From Polychytrium aggregatum (lineage: Eukaryota; Chytridiomycota; Chytridiomycetes; Polychytriales): 36,002 bases of DNA. The number at the start of each line of letters is the position of its first letter. Within the stretch, counting starts at the first letter, position 1. Of this stretch, positions 19,778 through 28,585 are shown in pieces. The notes under the pieces are model-generated. The model was not told the origin of the DNA and did not search any database. It saw nothing but the letters and a program-made list of their open reading frames with translations. The stretch is from contig NW_026516471.1 of the NCBI RefSeq assembly GCF_025602895.1, positions 1 to 36,002 of the forward strand, in the 5' to 3' direction. A program made the position numbers and the translations under genes.

Positions 19778-20086
19778 TGTAACGTCCACTACTGGGACGT
19801 TGGGGCAAGACGGGGAGGGAGGGGGTACAAGACAAGACAGGACGGGGCAGAACAGGGCGGTGCTAGGCTACTCTAGCGGACGGGTGAGCTCGGGGAGCAC
19901 TTACGTTTATTCACGATAAAACCGAACTCCAGACAAACGGGGGGAACGGGGGCAACCCGCAGGTATACCCTGCGGTGGCCTGCCTGCGGTGCGTGAAAAC
20001 GCAAAGCGCAGCACAGGTCACGACCCACTGCGCCGCGCAGTACGCGCAGTACGCGCAGCACAGCGTCGGAGATACCATCTCCTACA
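19778..20086 (-). repeat. 5' LTR of B1 (309 bp)
   Basis: Ends and length are the same as in the other three family-B LTRs. Followed on plus by TSD TAAAG at 20087-20091. Confidence 0.97.
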
Positions 20087-20091
20087 TAAAG

Positions 20092-20393
20092 TCCATCCCG
20101 CGTTTCATGTATCCCTCCTTGAACCCCGAACGAAGGACATTGTTCCCGAGTTCACCCAACCTGAACCACCTCCCATTCTTGTTGACTCCCAGGAAGAGTT
20201 TGAGGTCGAGACTGTTCTCGATTCTCGGCTCTTCCGTGGTCGCTTACAGTACTTGGTTCAGTGGAAGGGCTATTCCGAGACTGACCGGTCTTGGGAGCCC
20301 GCTGCCAATGTTTCCCACGCCACTGATCTTGTTGCTGACTTCCACCTTCGCTATCCCTCAAAGCCGAAGGCGACGCCCGGAGTTCGCCGCTAA
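20092..20393 (+). CDS. pol: Pol of A1, part 2: chromodomain and C-terminus
   Basis: Continues the frame of 11070-14619 beyond B1 and its duplicated TSD, and stops with TAA at 20391-20393. The first codon is split by the insertion. It begins with the HPAFHVSLLEP motif that follows the GPY/F module of chromovirus integrases and contains a chromodomain (FEVETVLDSRLFRGRLQYLV, then QWKGYSETDRSWEP). Chromodomains of this group steer integration to modified histones in heterochromatin. In the present arrangement this segment is cut off from its start and is not expected to be translated. Confidence 0.92.
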
Positions 20394-20402
20394 GGAAGGG
20401 GA
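20392..20402 (+). other. Polypurine tract of A1
   Basis: AAGGAAGGGGA, overlapping the pol stop and ending 3 nt before the 3' LTR start at 20406. Its position and composition fit the plus-strand primer of reverse transcription. A2 carries the same tract in the opposite orientation, next to 32284. Confidence 0.75.
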
Positions 20403-20405
20403 TGA

Positions 20406-21205
20406 TGTTAGGGATAGCTCCTGCTTGTTCTCCACTTTGACTGCACACTTGGCTGTTCTTTTGCCTTTCTGTTTGTTTGTGTGTAGCCTTGCAGTTCCCC
20501 TCCAATTTTCCGCCTTTTGTCTGTCTTTTCCGCCCATTCCGCACTTCCGTTTTCCCGCGCTGCTCCGCTTCCTTTGTCTTCTTCGCACGCGCCGGTTTGT
20601 TTGTGCACGCGCCTTGCTGCGATTGGTTGCAATTCGGCTGCCGGTCATGTGTCCCCCACCGGTGACTCATGACCTGCCTGACCGCCCCGATCTCTTGTTC
20701 ATCTCGCATGCATTTGCCCCAACCTTATACTTGACCAATCCGCTTCTTGGACGTTGAGTCACATTGCTTCGCCTTTGCACGTTTCTCCTGCCAGGTGCTT
20801 CGCTTTTGCTTGCGCCTCTCTCGCTTTGGTTCTCTGCCTGTCTCGGTGGTCCTTCTCGGCCCTCGTTCGTGCATCGCCCCCTTCGCCCTGCTCGATCGCC
20901 CACTTTTCCCTCCCTTGGCCGCCCTTCGCTGCCAAGTCCGGACTTGTCTATAAATAGCCTGACTCCCGCGATGTGTAGTCGAACCTCAGCGTTCAAAATA
21001 GGACTTAATAAAGTGCCTTCTACTTTATTCTCTGAGTGTTCCTCACGTCTCATTTCGAGACAAGTCTTATCTTGAACGGATCTTGCTTCCCTCGCTCCCT
21101 CTCCGAGTCCACTTCGGACTTTACCCTTGCTTTCCCTGAGCTCACTTCGAGCTCACTTCGAGCTCACTTCTTCTTTTGCCGTTGAGTCCCCTTCGGACTC
21201 TAACA
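20406..21205 (+). repeat. 3' LTR of A1 (800 bp)
   Basis: Same length as the 5' LTR and, by eye, identical except for one T/C difference at 21194. It carries its own TATA box (20949-20954) pointing into the downstream viral gene part, so it might drive its transcription. The first in-frame ATG there would be at 21247. Confidence 0.96.
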
Positions 21206-21210
21206 CACAC
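21206..21210. repeat. Target-site duplication of A1, right copy (CACAC)
   Basis: Directly follows CTCTAACA. Matches 9304-9308. Confidence 0.93.
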
Positions 21211-23061
21211 ATCCAGACCTACACGGACGCCTTCACGATCGAGGAGATGGCCAGCACCTTCCGCAAGCTCGACTTTGCCTTCTGCATGCGCTACCACGCG
21301 CACATGATGGCGGTGGTCTACCAGATCCCGTTCATCTCCTTCAGCATGACCGTCAAGACCGAGCAGCTCATGACCGATATCGGACGGCTGGATGCGCTCT
21401 ACAAGATGCCAATCGACGCCCAGCGCAAGCCAACGGGTATCGATGTGGACGCTGTGCTGGACATGTTTGACCAGGTCGGCTATATGAAGCCACCAGTCGA
21501 ATACAAGGACTATCCGCTCACATCCTACCAGTCGTTCCTGGAGTCGGTCGTCGGTGCCCCGCGCGCGGGAGGTGTGCATGATGCCAGGGACATTTGCACC
21601 CCCAAAGATGTGATGCAGCGAGTAGCGGGTGTCTTTGCCGTGTTCTTCCCCAAGCACCCGATCACTCTTGTGACTCTCAATGCACCTGGTGTTGTAGCCA
21701 AGCTCATCGGGGGAGATATGAGTGTAAGTGTGTCGTTTTTGACTCAAAATATCCTCTATGTGATCACAGGACAACCCCACACGGAATACCAATACGGAAT
21801 GGAGCAAAAGATGACAAGCTCAACTGTGAACATTGTTTCTGAGATTGACTGGGTGCTCAAGGACTGGCAAAGCAAGCTGAAGCCCAAGTCATGGCCTAAT
21901 GATGATGAACATACCGGACCGCACGATACTCCCAACCCTGTCCACCCCAATGGTGTGCCGACATTCAAGCGAGTCGTCCCATTGAGCCCGTCGCCAAATC
22001 CACACCGGGCCGGATGGAAATATGCCATGGAGAGCATCGAGTGTTATAATGATGATGTCAACGGGGCCGTTTTGTTTGACGACTATATTGACCGCAGCTT
22101 CCACTGGTGCTATGACCTCTTTGAGAGCACCGGTACGATTCCGTATCGTCGCAAGTGGTTTGGCTTCATCCACCACACACTCAACACAGGCACATCGCCC
22201 AACAACGTGGGTGCCCTGTTCGAGAAGCCGTTATTCCTCCAGAGTCTGGATACCTGCATGCTCCTGATTACCATGTCCAGTGCACTCAAGGCCGATGTGA
22301 TCAAGCTGCTCGCAGAACACAACAAGTCCCACGTCAAGGTCATAAACATGATCCACCCGACGCTGATGCAAGGTGTTCCATTGTTCAATCTCGAGCACTA
22401 CTACCAAAACGAGGGTGTTGTCAATGTGGGCGCCTGGCTGCGCAACCCATTCAGCATCTACACCCTCCAGCTCAATCCCGGGGTGAGCAAGTATGCCCTG
22501 CGTGGCCAGAGCATGGACGACAACTTTGCACCCGAGGATTTCGTTGTAAGCGGCATGTCGATCAGCCGGGGCGTCTATACCTGCTACTCGGTGAGCGATG
22601 GTAGTATTGTGGAGCTGAACAGCAGCAACAGAGACGTTTGCTTCCAGAACATGTGCCGCAACAACAAGCAAACCTTCATACAGAGCTCCCTAGAGTCGCT
22701 GATCGCACAGGTCCATAGCGTCCAAGTGATCGAGCACCAGAACGACGAGGCCTACGACCGGCTGCTGACGGCAAAGGTGGTGTTCCTGGACCTCATCGAT
22801 GCGGCCGCCGTCAACACCGTGGTGGAGTGCATCGTCCGCAACACCCCGATCATCGTCAACCGCCTGCCCGCTCTGGAGGAGTATCTCGGGCAAGATTACC
22901 CGCTGTTCTACTACGACCTGTCGGAGGTCAACAATCTGCTGACCCGGATCCCTGACGCCCACCAATACCTCGTGTCCAAGTCCAAGGCGGAGTTCCATGT
23001 CGACACCTTCCGCGCCCGCTTCGCAGAGGTCCTCAAGGCCCTGGCAGGAGCGAGCGTTTGA
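21211..23061 (+). pseudogene. Polysaccharide pyruvyl transferase / glycosyltransferase fusion, 3' part
   Basis: 616 codons without a stop from the A1 border to TGA at 23059-23061, in phase with the 5' part at 8559-9308. The first 50 or so codons complete the pyruvyl transferase domain (FCMRYHAHMMAVVYQIPFIS, the R-x-H segment near its C-terminus). The following region, from about KWFGFIHHTLNTGTSP, through HPTLMQGVPLFN and NVGAWLRNPFSIY to VVECIVRNTPIIVNRLPALE, resembles a glycosyltransferase type I have seen in mimivirus-like genomes. The last segment is a donor-binding E-x7-E-like motif of GT-B enzymes. The whole gene would encode about 866 aa. A two-domain enzyme that modifies and transfers sugars fits virion glycan synthesis. 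Split as it is, it cannot give the full protein. Only the 3' LTR of A1 could supply a promoter for this half. Confidence 0.83.
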
Positions 23062-23070
23062 GAATATTTA
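23062..23070 (+). promoter_or_regulatory. A/T-rich motif and left TSD of B2, upstream of the polymerase gene
   Basis: GAATATTTA lies between the glycosyltransferase stop and B2. Its last five bases ATTTA (23066-23070) are the B2 target-site duplication, repeated at 28538-28542. Before the insertion the spacer to the polymerase ATG was only about 52 bp, and this would have been its A/T-rich core, comparable to 6489-6500 and 8500-8511. Confidence 0.5.
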
Positions 23071-23379
23071 TGTAGGAGATGGTATCTCCGACGCTGTGCT
23101 GCGCGTACTGCGCGTACTGCGCGGCGCAGTGGGTCGTGACCTGTGCTGCGCTTTGCGTTTTCACGCACCGCAGGCAGGCCACCGCAGGGTATACCTGCGG
23201 GTTGCCCCCGTTCCCCCCGTTTGTCTGGAGTTCGGTTTTATCGTGAATAAACGTAAGTGCTCCCCGAGCTCACCCGTCCGCTAGAGTAGCCTAGCACCGC
23301 CCTGTTCTGCCCCGTCCTGTCTTGTCTTGTACCCCCTCCCTCCCCGTCTTGCCCCAACGTCCCAGTAGTGGACGTTACA
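23071..23379 (+). repeat. 5' LTR of B2 (309 bp)
   Basis: TGTAGGAGATGG...GTGGACGTTACA. Contains AATAAA at 23246-23251 and GC-rich inverted repeats (23116-23200). No clear TATA box was seen. Confidence 0.97.
23116..23200 (+). repeat. GC-rich inverted repeats in the B LTR
   Basis: ACTGCGC-G-GCGCAGT (23116-23130) is a 15-bp odd palindrome preceded by tandem GCGTACTGC units. CCGCAGG-GTATA-CCTGCGG (23182-23200) is a 7-bp stem with a 5-nt loop. Both recur in all four family-B LTRs. They may act in transcription or RNA folding, which is not proven. Confidence 0.6.
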
Positions 23380-23391
23380 TGGTAGCATCGG
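23380..23391 (+). other. Primer-binding site of B2 (initiator tRNA-Met type)
   Basis: TGGTAGCATCGG directly follows the LTR. A complementary tRNA would end in CCGAUGCUACCA, with a U72 that pairs with A1 as in eukaryotic initiator tRNA-Met. The exact host tRNA sequence is not known from this window. Confidence 0.7.
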
Positions 23392-23501
23392 AAATCCTCG
23401 TCTTGTTTTCGTCCTGTTTGTCCTCTTTCTAGATCCTCAAGCTGGATCCCGCCTCTCTTGCCGACCGACTCTCCTCTCTGTCCCTGGAGCCTGCCCCTGC
23501 C

Positions 23502-24323
23502 ATGAGCAACCCCCGCCCACTTCCGGAAGCCTTCCTCAAGACCTTCCGTGCCCCAGTGTTTACTGGGAAGAGCCGCTCCTCCTCGGTGGAGGACTGGCTG
23601 CAGCAACTCGAGGACTACCTCGATGCTGCCCAAGTCGCCCCCACCCACCACATCGTCGCCGCCAAGCTCTGCTTAAAGGACCAGGCGTACCGTTGGTACC
23701 GCCGCCAAGGGTTCGACGAGCAGAGCGAAGGTGTGTTTGACGACTTCAAGGACCGCCTCCGTCGCCGCTTCGGCAGCCCCAATGCTGAACTCATTGCCCG
23801 TGACAAGCTATACTCTCTCGTGCAGCGTGGTTCTGTGACCCGCTACATCGAGGAGTTTGAAGACCTCTCCTCCCAGATTGAGGAGCTGGGCTCTGCTGAT
23901 GCGATGTACCTCTTCCAGAAGGGCCTCAAGCCCAAGATCAGAGAGTACATCGCCAGCAACCCTGATGCCCGCAAGTCCCTGGACGTGATGATGGACGTTG
24001 CCGAGAACCTCGACAACGTCCAGTACCATGGCCGCCAGTTCTACCCGCAGCTGGCAGGCGGCCATCGGTCTCATCACGTCCCAGCCCGTCCGCCTCGCCC
24101 GGCCCCGCCCGCAAGACCCATGCCTGAGCCCATGGACGTTGACGTCAACGCCATGGAGGCTCGTGGCCCTCCCCGCTCCCGGTTCCAGCAAGCTGCCACT
24201 GTCTCCCCCAAGGACAGACAGAAGCAGGAGGACCTCCGCCATGGTTCCTGCTTCTTCTGTCACCGACCGGGACACCAGGCCAAGGAGTGCCCCATGAAGT
24301 CGGGAAACGGCCGACCCTACTAG
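23502..24323 (+). CDS. gag: Gag of B2 (273 aa)
   Basis: ATG at 23502, preceded in frame by a TAG at 23430, so no longer N-terminus is possible. The Gag capsid region spans about residues 20-180 ([55 protein letters not shown]). A Pro/Arg-rich linker follows. The canonical nucleocapsid CCHC knuckle is C250, C253, H258, C263. The TAG stop at 24321-24323 lies inside the frameshift hairpin. The protein assembles particles and binds the genomic RNA. It is the same as Gag of B1. Confidence 0.95.
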   Translation: MSNPRPLPEAFLKTFRAPVFTGKSRSSSVEDWLQQLEDYLDAAQVAPTHHIVAAKLCLKDQAYRWYRRQGFDEQSEGVFDDFKDRLRRRFGSPNAELIARDKLYSLVQRGSVTRYIEEFEDLSSQIEELGSADAMYLFQKGLKPKIREYIASNPDARKSLDVMMDVAENLDNVQYHGRQFYPQLAGGHRSHHVPARPPRPAPPARPMPEPMDVDVNAMEARGPPRSRFQQAATVSPKDRQKQEDLRHGSCFFCHRPGHQAKECPMKSGNGRPY

Positions 24324-27300
24324 GTGGCTCTGGAGCCCTAGTAGGAGACCAACGCCGTGGATTGCTCAATGCAGTCCACGCGTCTCCAGAGGAAGTTCAC
24401 CTCGCCCCCTCCCCCGAAGGAGAAACAAACCAAGTGTTGTGCGTCGTGCGAGAGGTGCATGGTGGCGCAAGCCGCCTGCCTCTCCACGAACGTGAAGAGA
24501 AAACCAAAATTGAAAACCAAAACAAAAAAGAAAATCAAGAACCCTTGAGGGACAGGACCGCCTGTGCCCTCACCCCTGTCAAGTCGTGTGTGTCGGATGC
24601 TTCCGACATGTGTCCGCAAGCCGTGGACGTCGTGTGCAATGGCGTGCTGACGCCGCAGGCCCCCGCAATGGCCGAACCCTATCCAAAATGTCCGAGTGGC
24701 CGTGATGAAGCCAACCAAGACCAAGTGTCGCCCGTTCCCCCAAGTCAAGTCATGGTGCAGGAGGCTGTGCAGGAGGACCATGAAGAGTCCCTGCTGTACC
24801 TCCCTGCCACCGTCCAAGGTCACACCGTCCGAATGATGGTGGACTCTGGAGCAAGCTGCAACTTTGTCAGCAGACGCTTGCTCCAGGAGCTCAACATACA
24901 TGCAACCAAGAAGAAGTCGCCGATGAGTGTGGCGCTTGCAGACGATCGTGTGCAGCAGTGCACACACCAAGTGGTCCTGCGAGTGGCCCTCCATCCCAAG
25001 TACCATCCTGTCCTGTTGTTCCAAGTGATCGACACCAAGTTCGATGCCATCCTCGGCATGAGCTGGCTTGCTCGTGCCGAGCCGACTCCAGTCGTCGACT
25101 GGAAAGGCCGCACTGTCCGTGTTGGCCCTGACATTGTCCTGCAGGGCATGGCCTCACCCAACATGCCACCTCTCCTCTCAGCCATGCAATTCAAGAGGCT
25201 GATCAAGAAGGACACGTCGTTCCTCTGTGTCGTGCGTGAGGTCGACGACACCGACCAAGCCGGTCCCGGTCCCCCGCCTGTGGTGACCAAGCTGCTCGAC
25301 GAGTACAAGGACGTATTCCCCGACCAGTTGCCACAATGCCTGCCACCCCAACGCACCGTCGATCATCGCATCGACATCGAACCAGGCTCGTCGCCTCCGT
25401 CAAGACCGACGTACCAACTGTCGCTGACGGAGATGGACGAACTCAAGCGCCAGTTGGATGACCTCCTCGCCCATGGGTTCATCCGCCCGAGCCAGTCACC
25501 GTATGGTGCACCAGTGCTCTTTGTCAAGAAGAAAGAAGGTGATCTCAGGATGTGCGTCGACTATCGCGCACTAAACAAACAGACCATCAAGAACACCTAC
25601 CCGTTGCCCAGGATCGACGAGTTGATGGATCGTCTGAGTGGAGCAAAGGTCTTTAGCAAGATAGACCTCCGCTCAGGCTACCATCAGATCCGCATCCACG
25701 AGGATGATGTCCACAAGACCGCCTTCAGGACTCGCTACGGACTGTACGAGTTCCTAGTGCTGCCGTTCGGATTGACGAACGCACCTGCCACGTTCATGCA
25801 GCTGATGAACGATGTGTTCCGCCAAGAGCTCGACAACTCTGTCATCGTGTACCTGGATGATATCCTTGTGTACAGCAAGGATGAAGCGACCCATGAAGGT
25901 CATGTCGCCCGCGTGCTGGCCAAGCTACGCGAGCACAAGTTGTATGCCAAACTGTCCAAGTGTGAGTTCTTCAAGAATCAAGTCCCGTTCCTGGGACACG
26001 TTGTCTCAGGAAGAGGAATCGAAGTCGACCCCGCCAAGGTCAAGTCTGTGGTCGAGTGGCCGCCGCTCGCATGCGTCTCTGACGTGCAGTCGTTTCTCGG
26101 TCTCGTCAACTACTACCGCCGATTCATCCCCGATCTGGCGCGCACTGCCGGTCCACTCACAGACCTACTCCGCAAAGAGTGCCCCTTCGTGTGGGACCAC
26201 CCACAACGCCAAGCGTTCGAGACCCTCAAGCACGCCTTGACGAACGCTCCTGTCCTCGCTGTGTTCGACCCGAACACGGATGTCTCCGTGCACACCGACG
26301 CCTCCGACTTTGCGGTGGGAGCTGTTTTGATGCAGGAGGGAAGGCCCGTTGCCTTCGAGTCGCGCAAACTGTCCCAACACGAGATCAACTATCCCGTGCA
26401 CGAGAAGGAGCAGCTTGCGATCATCTACGCGCTGCAGAAGTTCCGAGTGTACCTCCACGGTACCGCCAAGCCCTTCAAGATTGTGACGGACCACCAGTCA
26501 CTGCGTTACCTCGACACCAAGAAGAACCTGAGCCGACGCCAAGCGCGATGGATGGAGTTCCTCGCCGAGTACAACTACGAGGTTGTATACCAGAAAGGCA
26601 AACTCAATGTGGTGCCTGACGCACTGTCCCGACGCCCCGACTACCAATTGGCGTCACTGTACGAGTCGACTGTCAGTGTCGACAACACGATGCTGGATGT
26701 TGTCCGAGACAACATCGCCAACGACAAACAGTTCGGAGAACTGTTCCGAAAGGTGTCTAAGCTCCCCAAGGACGACGAATCATCCGAGTACACAGTGCGT
26801 GATGGCCTGCTCCTCCTGAAGAAGGACAGCCGTGTCTGTGTGCCGGACATTCCGTCGTTGAAGACCAAGTTGCTCCAAGAGGTCCACGACTCGCCCCTCG
26901 CTGGACACTTTGGAGTCGAGAAGACATACGACCGACTGGCCAAAGTCGCATACTGGCCTGGAATGAAGCGCACCGTCGAGAAGTACATCGAGTCCTGCCA
27001 TACCTGCAAGATGGTCAAGTCACGCACGACCCGAGAGCAAGGATTGCTGCAACCCCTGCCTGTTCCCGACCGCCCCTGGACCAGCATGTCCATGGATCTC
27101 ATCACGCATCTACCGACGACCAAGTTGGACCACGATGCAATCGCTGTCTTTGTCGACAGGTTCAGCAAGATGGCACACTTTGTGCCGTGCCAGACGACAT
27201 GCTCCGCGCCTGACCTTGCACTGCTGTTCTTCAAGCATGTGTTCAAGCACCACGGCCTCCCAAAGTCCATCGTCAGTGATCGAGACCCCCGATTCACCTC

Positions 27301-28219
27301 CTTGTTTTGGACAAGTCTGTTCGACCATCTCGGCACCAAGCTGAACATGTCAACCTCGCACCACCAACAAACGGATGGACAGTCCGAGCGGACGATCCGC
27401 ACCCTCGAGCAATACCTGAGGACATACGCCTCGACCAGCCAAGACGACTGGGACATACAGCTGAGTCATGCAGAGTTTGCATACAACACCGCCAAGTCGA
27501 GCACAACTGGCTTGAGCCCCTTTGAGGCGCTCTACGGATTCCAGCCTGATGTTCCCACCTCCTTGACACTGACCGAGTCCACGGCTGGATTGCCTCCCAA
27601 ACCAAGTGCCTTTGTCAAAGATCATCAAGTCCGACACAAGATGATCGCCGACGCGCTCACGGATGCGCAACAAGTGATGGCGAAGTACTACGACCGCCGA
27701 CACCAGGATGTCTCCTTTGAAGTTGGAGACCTTGTCTACCTGGACGCCGACAACATCAAGGTCCCCGAAGCCCAGTCAAAGAAGTTGTTGCCCAAGTACC
27801 GAGGACCGTTCAAGATAGCGGCCCGACCCAGTCCCCTCAACTACCTGTTGGACTTGCCACCTGGAAGCAAGCTCCATCCTGTCTTCCATGTGTCCAAGCT
27901 GCGTCGCCACACGACCCGCAGTCCAGCACAGTTCCCCGACGCCGACGAAGGTGTCCCGGACGACGCACCACTGGAAGACGACCTCGGACAATACTATACT
28001 CAAGAATATGAAGTCGAAAGGATCGTGAGGCACAAGAAAGTGGCTGATGGGTCACTTCGGTTTTATGTCAAGTGGGTTGGTTACCCACACTCGGGCAACA
28101 CATGGCAAACACTGGAGGACTTGTCCCATGCACCCGAGGAGCTGAGTAAATACGGTAAACACCTCGAGGAGCCCCAAATAAAGAGCACACGCAGGGCTCC
28201 TCGCAGGAAGCCTTCTTAA
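24287..28219 (+). CDS. pol: Pol of B2: protease, RT, RNase H, integrase, chromodomain (1310 codons)
   Basis: Frame -1 to gag, opening with GTG at 24287. The first ATG of any weight is over 100 codons in, so expression must be by frameshift. Residues from 24287: a long Lys/Glu/Pro linker (1-150). Protease D186-SGA ([10 protein letters not shown]). RT with [42 protein letters not shown] and Y522-LD524-D525. RNase H D671 in [12 protein letters not shown]. Integrase zinc finger H867, H874, C904, C907. Integrase triad D937, D998, E1034 (x60, x35). GPY/F-like region and HPVFHVSKL. Chromodomain about 1240-1295 ([11 protein letters not shown] ... [15 protein letters not shown]). All key residues are present, so the enzyme set looks functional. 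Confidence 0.96.
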   Translation: MPHEVGKRPTLLGGSGALVGDQRRGLLNAVHASPEEVHLAPSPEGETNQVLCVVREVHGGASRLPLHEREEKTKIENQNKKENQEPLRDRTACALTPVKSCVSDASDMCPQAVDVVCNGVLTPQAPAMAEPYPKCPSGRDEANQDQVSPVPPSQVMVQEAVQEDHEESLLYLPATVQGHTVRMMVDSGASCNFVSRRLLQELNIHATKKKSPMSVALADDRVQQCTHQVVLRVALHPKYHPVLLFQVIDTKFDAILGMSWLARAEPTPVVDWKGRTVRVGPDIVLQGMASPNMPPLLSAMQFKRLIKKDTSFLCVVREVDDTDQAGPGPPPVVTKLLDEYKDVFPDQLPQCLPPQRTVDHRIDIEPGSSPPSRPTYQLSLTEMDELKRQLDDLLAHGFIRPSQSPYGAPVLFVKKKEGDLRMCVDYRALNKQTIKNTYPLPRIDELMDRLSGAKVFSKIDLRSGYHQIRIHEDDVHKTAFRTRYGLYEFLVLPFGLTNAPATFMQLMNDVFRQELDNSVIVYLDDILVYSKDEATHEGHVARVLAKLREHKLYAKLSKCEFFKNQVPFLGHVVSGRGIEVDPAKVKSVVEWPPLACVSDVQSFLGLVNYYRRFIPDLARTAGPLTDLLRKECPFVWDHPQRQAFETLKHALTNAPVLAVFDPNTDVSVHTDASDFAVGAVLMQEGRPVAFESRKLSQHEINYPVHEKEQLAIIYALQKFRVYLHGTAKPFKIVTDHQSLRYLDTKKNLSRRQARWMEFLAEYNYEVVYQKGKLNVVPDALSRRPDYQLASLYESTVSVDNTMLDVVRDNIANDKQFGELFRKVSKLPKDDESSEYTVRDGLLLLKKDSRVCVPDIPSLKTKLLQEVHDSPLAGHFGVEKTYDRLAKVAYWPGMKRTVEKYIESCHTCKMVKSRTTREQGLLQPLPVPDRPWTSMSMDLITHLPTTKLDHDAIAVFVDRFSKMAHFVPCQTTCSAPDLALLFFKHVFKHHGLPKSIVSDRDPRFTSLFWTSLFDHLGTKLNMSTSHHQQTDGQSERTIRTLEQYLRTYASTSQDDWDIQLSHAEFAYNTAKSSTTGLSPFEALYGFQPDVPTSLTLTESTAGLPPKPSAFVKDHQVRHKMIADALTDAQQVMAKYYDRRHQDVSFEVGDLVYLDADNIKVPEAQSKKLLPKYRGPFKIAARPSPLNYLLDLPPGSKLHPVFHVSKLRRHTTRSPAQFPDADEGVPDDAPLEDDLGQYYTQEYEVERIVRHKKVADGSLRFYVKWVGYPHSGNTWQTLEDLSHAPEELSKYGKHLEEPQIKSTRRAPRRKPS
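24302..24345 (+). promoter_or_regulatory. -1 programmed ribosomal frameshift signal of B2 (GGGAAAC + 7 nt + hairpin)
   Basis: Gag phase tcG GGA AAC gives the heptamer GGGAAAC at 24302-24308. The spacer is 24309-24315 (7 nt). The hairpin at 24316-24345 has outer stem CCTACTAG/CTAGTAGG (8 bp), a 2-nt bulge (24324-24325), inner stem GGCT/AGCC and loop CTGG. The gag TAG is the last three bases of the 5' outer arm. It is the same design as in family A although the hairpin sequences are unrelated. Confidence 0.9.
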
Positions 28220-28228
28220 GTGTGGGAG

Positions 28229-28537
28229 TGTAGGAGATGGTATCTCCGACGCTGTGCTGCGCGTACTGCGCGTACTGCGCGGCGCAGTGGGTCGTGACCT
28301 GTGCTGCGCTTTGCGTTTTCACGCACCGCAGGCAGGCCACCGCAGGGTATACCTGCGGGTTGCCCCCGTTCCCCCCGTTTGTCTGGAGTTCGGTTTTATC
28401 GTGAATAAACGTAAGTGCTCCCCGAGCTCACCCGTCCGCTAGAGTAGCCTAGCACCGCCCTGTTCTGCCCCGTCCTGTCTTGTCTTGTACCCCCTCCCTC
28501 CCCGTCTTGCCCCAACGTCCCAGTAGTGGACGTTACA
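28229..28537 (+). repeat. 3' LTR of B2 (309 bp)
   Basis: Looks the same as 23071-23379. It ends 48 bp before the polymerase ATG, so transcription entering from it could run into the polymerase gene. AATAAA recurs at 28404-28409. Confidence 0.97.
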
Positions 28538-28542
28538 ATTTA
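28538..28542. repeat. Target-site duplication of B2, right copy (ATTTA)
   Basis: Matches 23066-23070. The remaining 43 bp to the polymerase ATG (28543-28585) hold only a C-rich leader. Confidence 0.93.
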
Positions 28543-28585
28543 TTTCCTGCACCCTCGCCCAGCGTAGACCAGCACAGACAACGCC

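Larger units (their letters stand above)
14620..20086 (-). mobile_element. Family-B chromovirus B1, complete (5467 bp), nested in A1
   Basis: Minus-strand copy with 309-bp LTRs at 14620-14928 and 19778-20086, initiator-tRNA-Met-type PBS, gag (273 aa), -1 frameshift signal and pol with C-terminal chromodomain. Ends are TGTAGGAG...GACGTTACA in the element's direction. The length and both predicted proteins are the same as in B2 (23071-28537) in opposite orientation. Nothing in it looks broken, so it is a candidate active element. It interrupts A1 pol shortly before the chromodomain. Confidence 0.97.
9309..21205 (+). mobile_element. Family-A chromovirus A1, full length, with B1 nested inside
   Basis: Complete LTR retrotransposon: 800-bp LTRs (9309-10108 and 20406-21205), 12-nt self-complementary PBS, gag, -1 frameshift signal, pol with protease, RT, RNase H, integrase and chromodomain, and a purine tract before the 3' LTR. 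Without the nested 5467-bp B1 and its extra TSD the element is about 6.4 kb. The domain order PR-RT-RH-INT-chromodomain and the self-priming arrangement place it in the Tf1/sushi group of Ty3/gypsy elements. The LTRs differ at one position that I noticed (10097 T against 21194 C), so the insertion is young. It is inserted in the pyruvyl transferase gene and disrupted in turn by B1 in the C-terminal part of pol. Confidence 0.97.
23071..28537 (+). mobile_element. Family-B chromovirus B2, complete (5467 bp)
   Basis: LTRs 23071-23379 and 28229-28537 (309 bp each), PBS at 23380, gag 23502-24323, frameshift signal 24302-24345, pol 24287-28219, and TSD ATTTA on both sides. It has intact frames throughout and the same size as B1. 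It sits in the spacer between the glycosyltransferase and the polymerase gene, so it breaks no coding region but separates the polymerase from its presumed promoter by 5.5 kb. Confidence 0.97.

Noticed and set aside
21127..21205. In-frame extension of the viral 3' gene part upstream into the A1 LTR
   Set aside because: The TSD CACAC and LTR end TAACA fix the border at 21205/21206. The upstream frame is LTR sequence without an ATG.
23251..23262. Possible 5' splice site (ACGTAAGTGC) in the B LTR
   Set aside because: No convincing acceptor or need for splicing was found. gag and pol are explained by the -1 frameshift signal.
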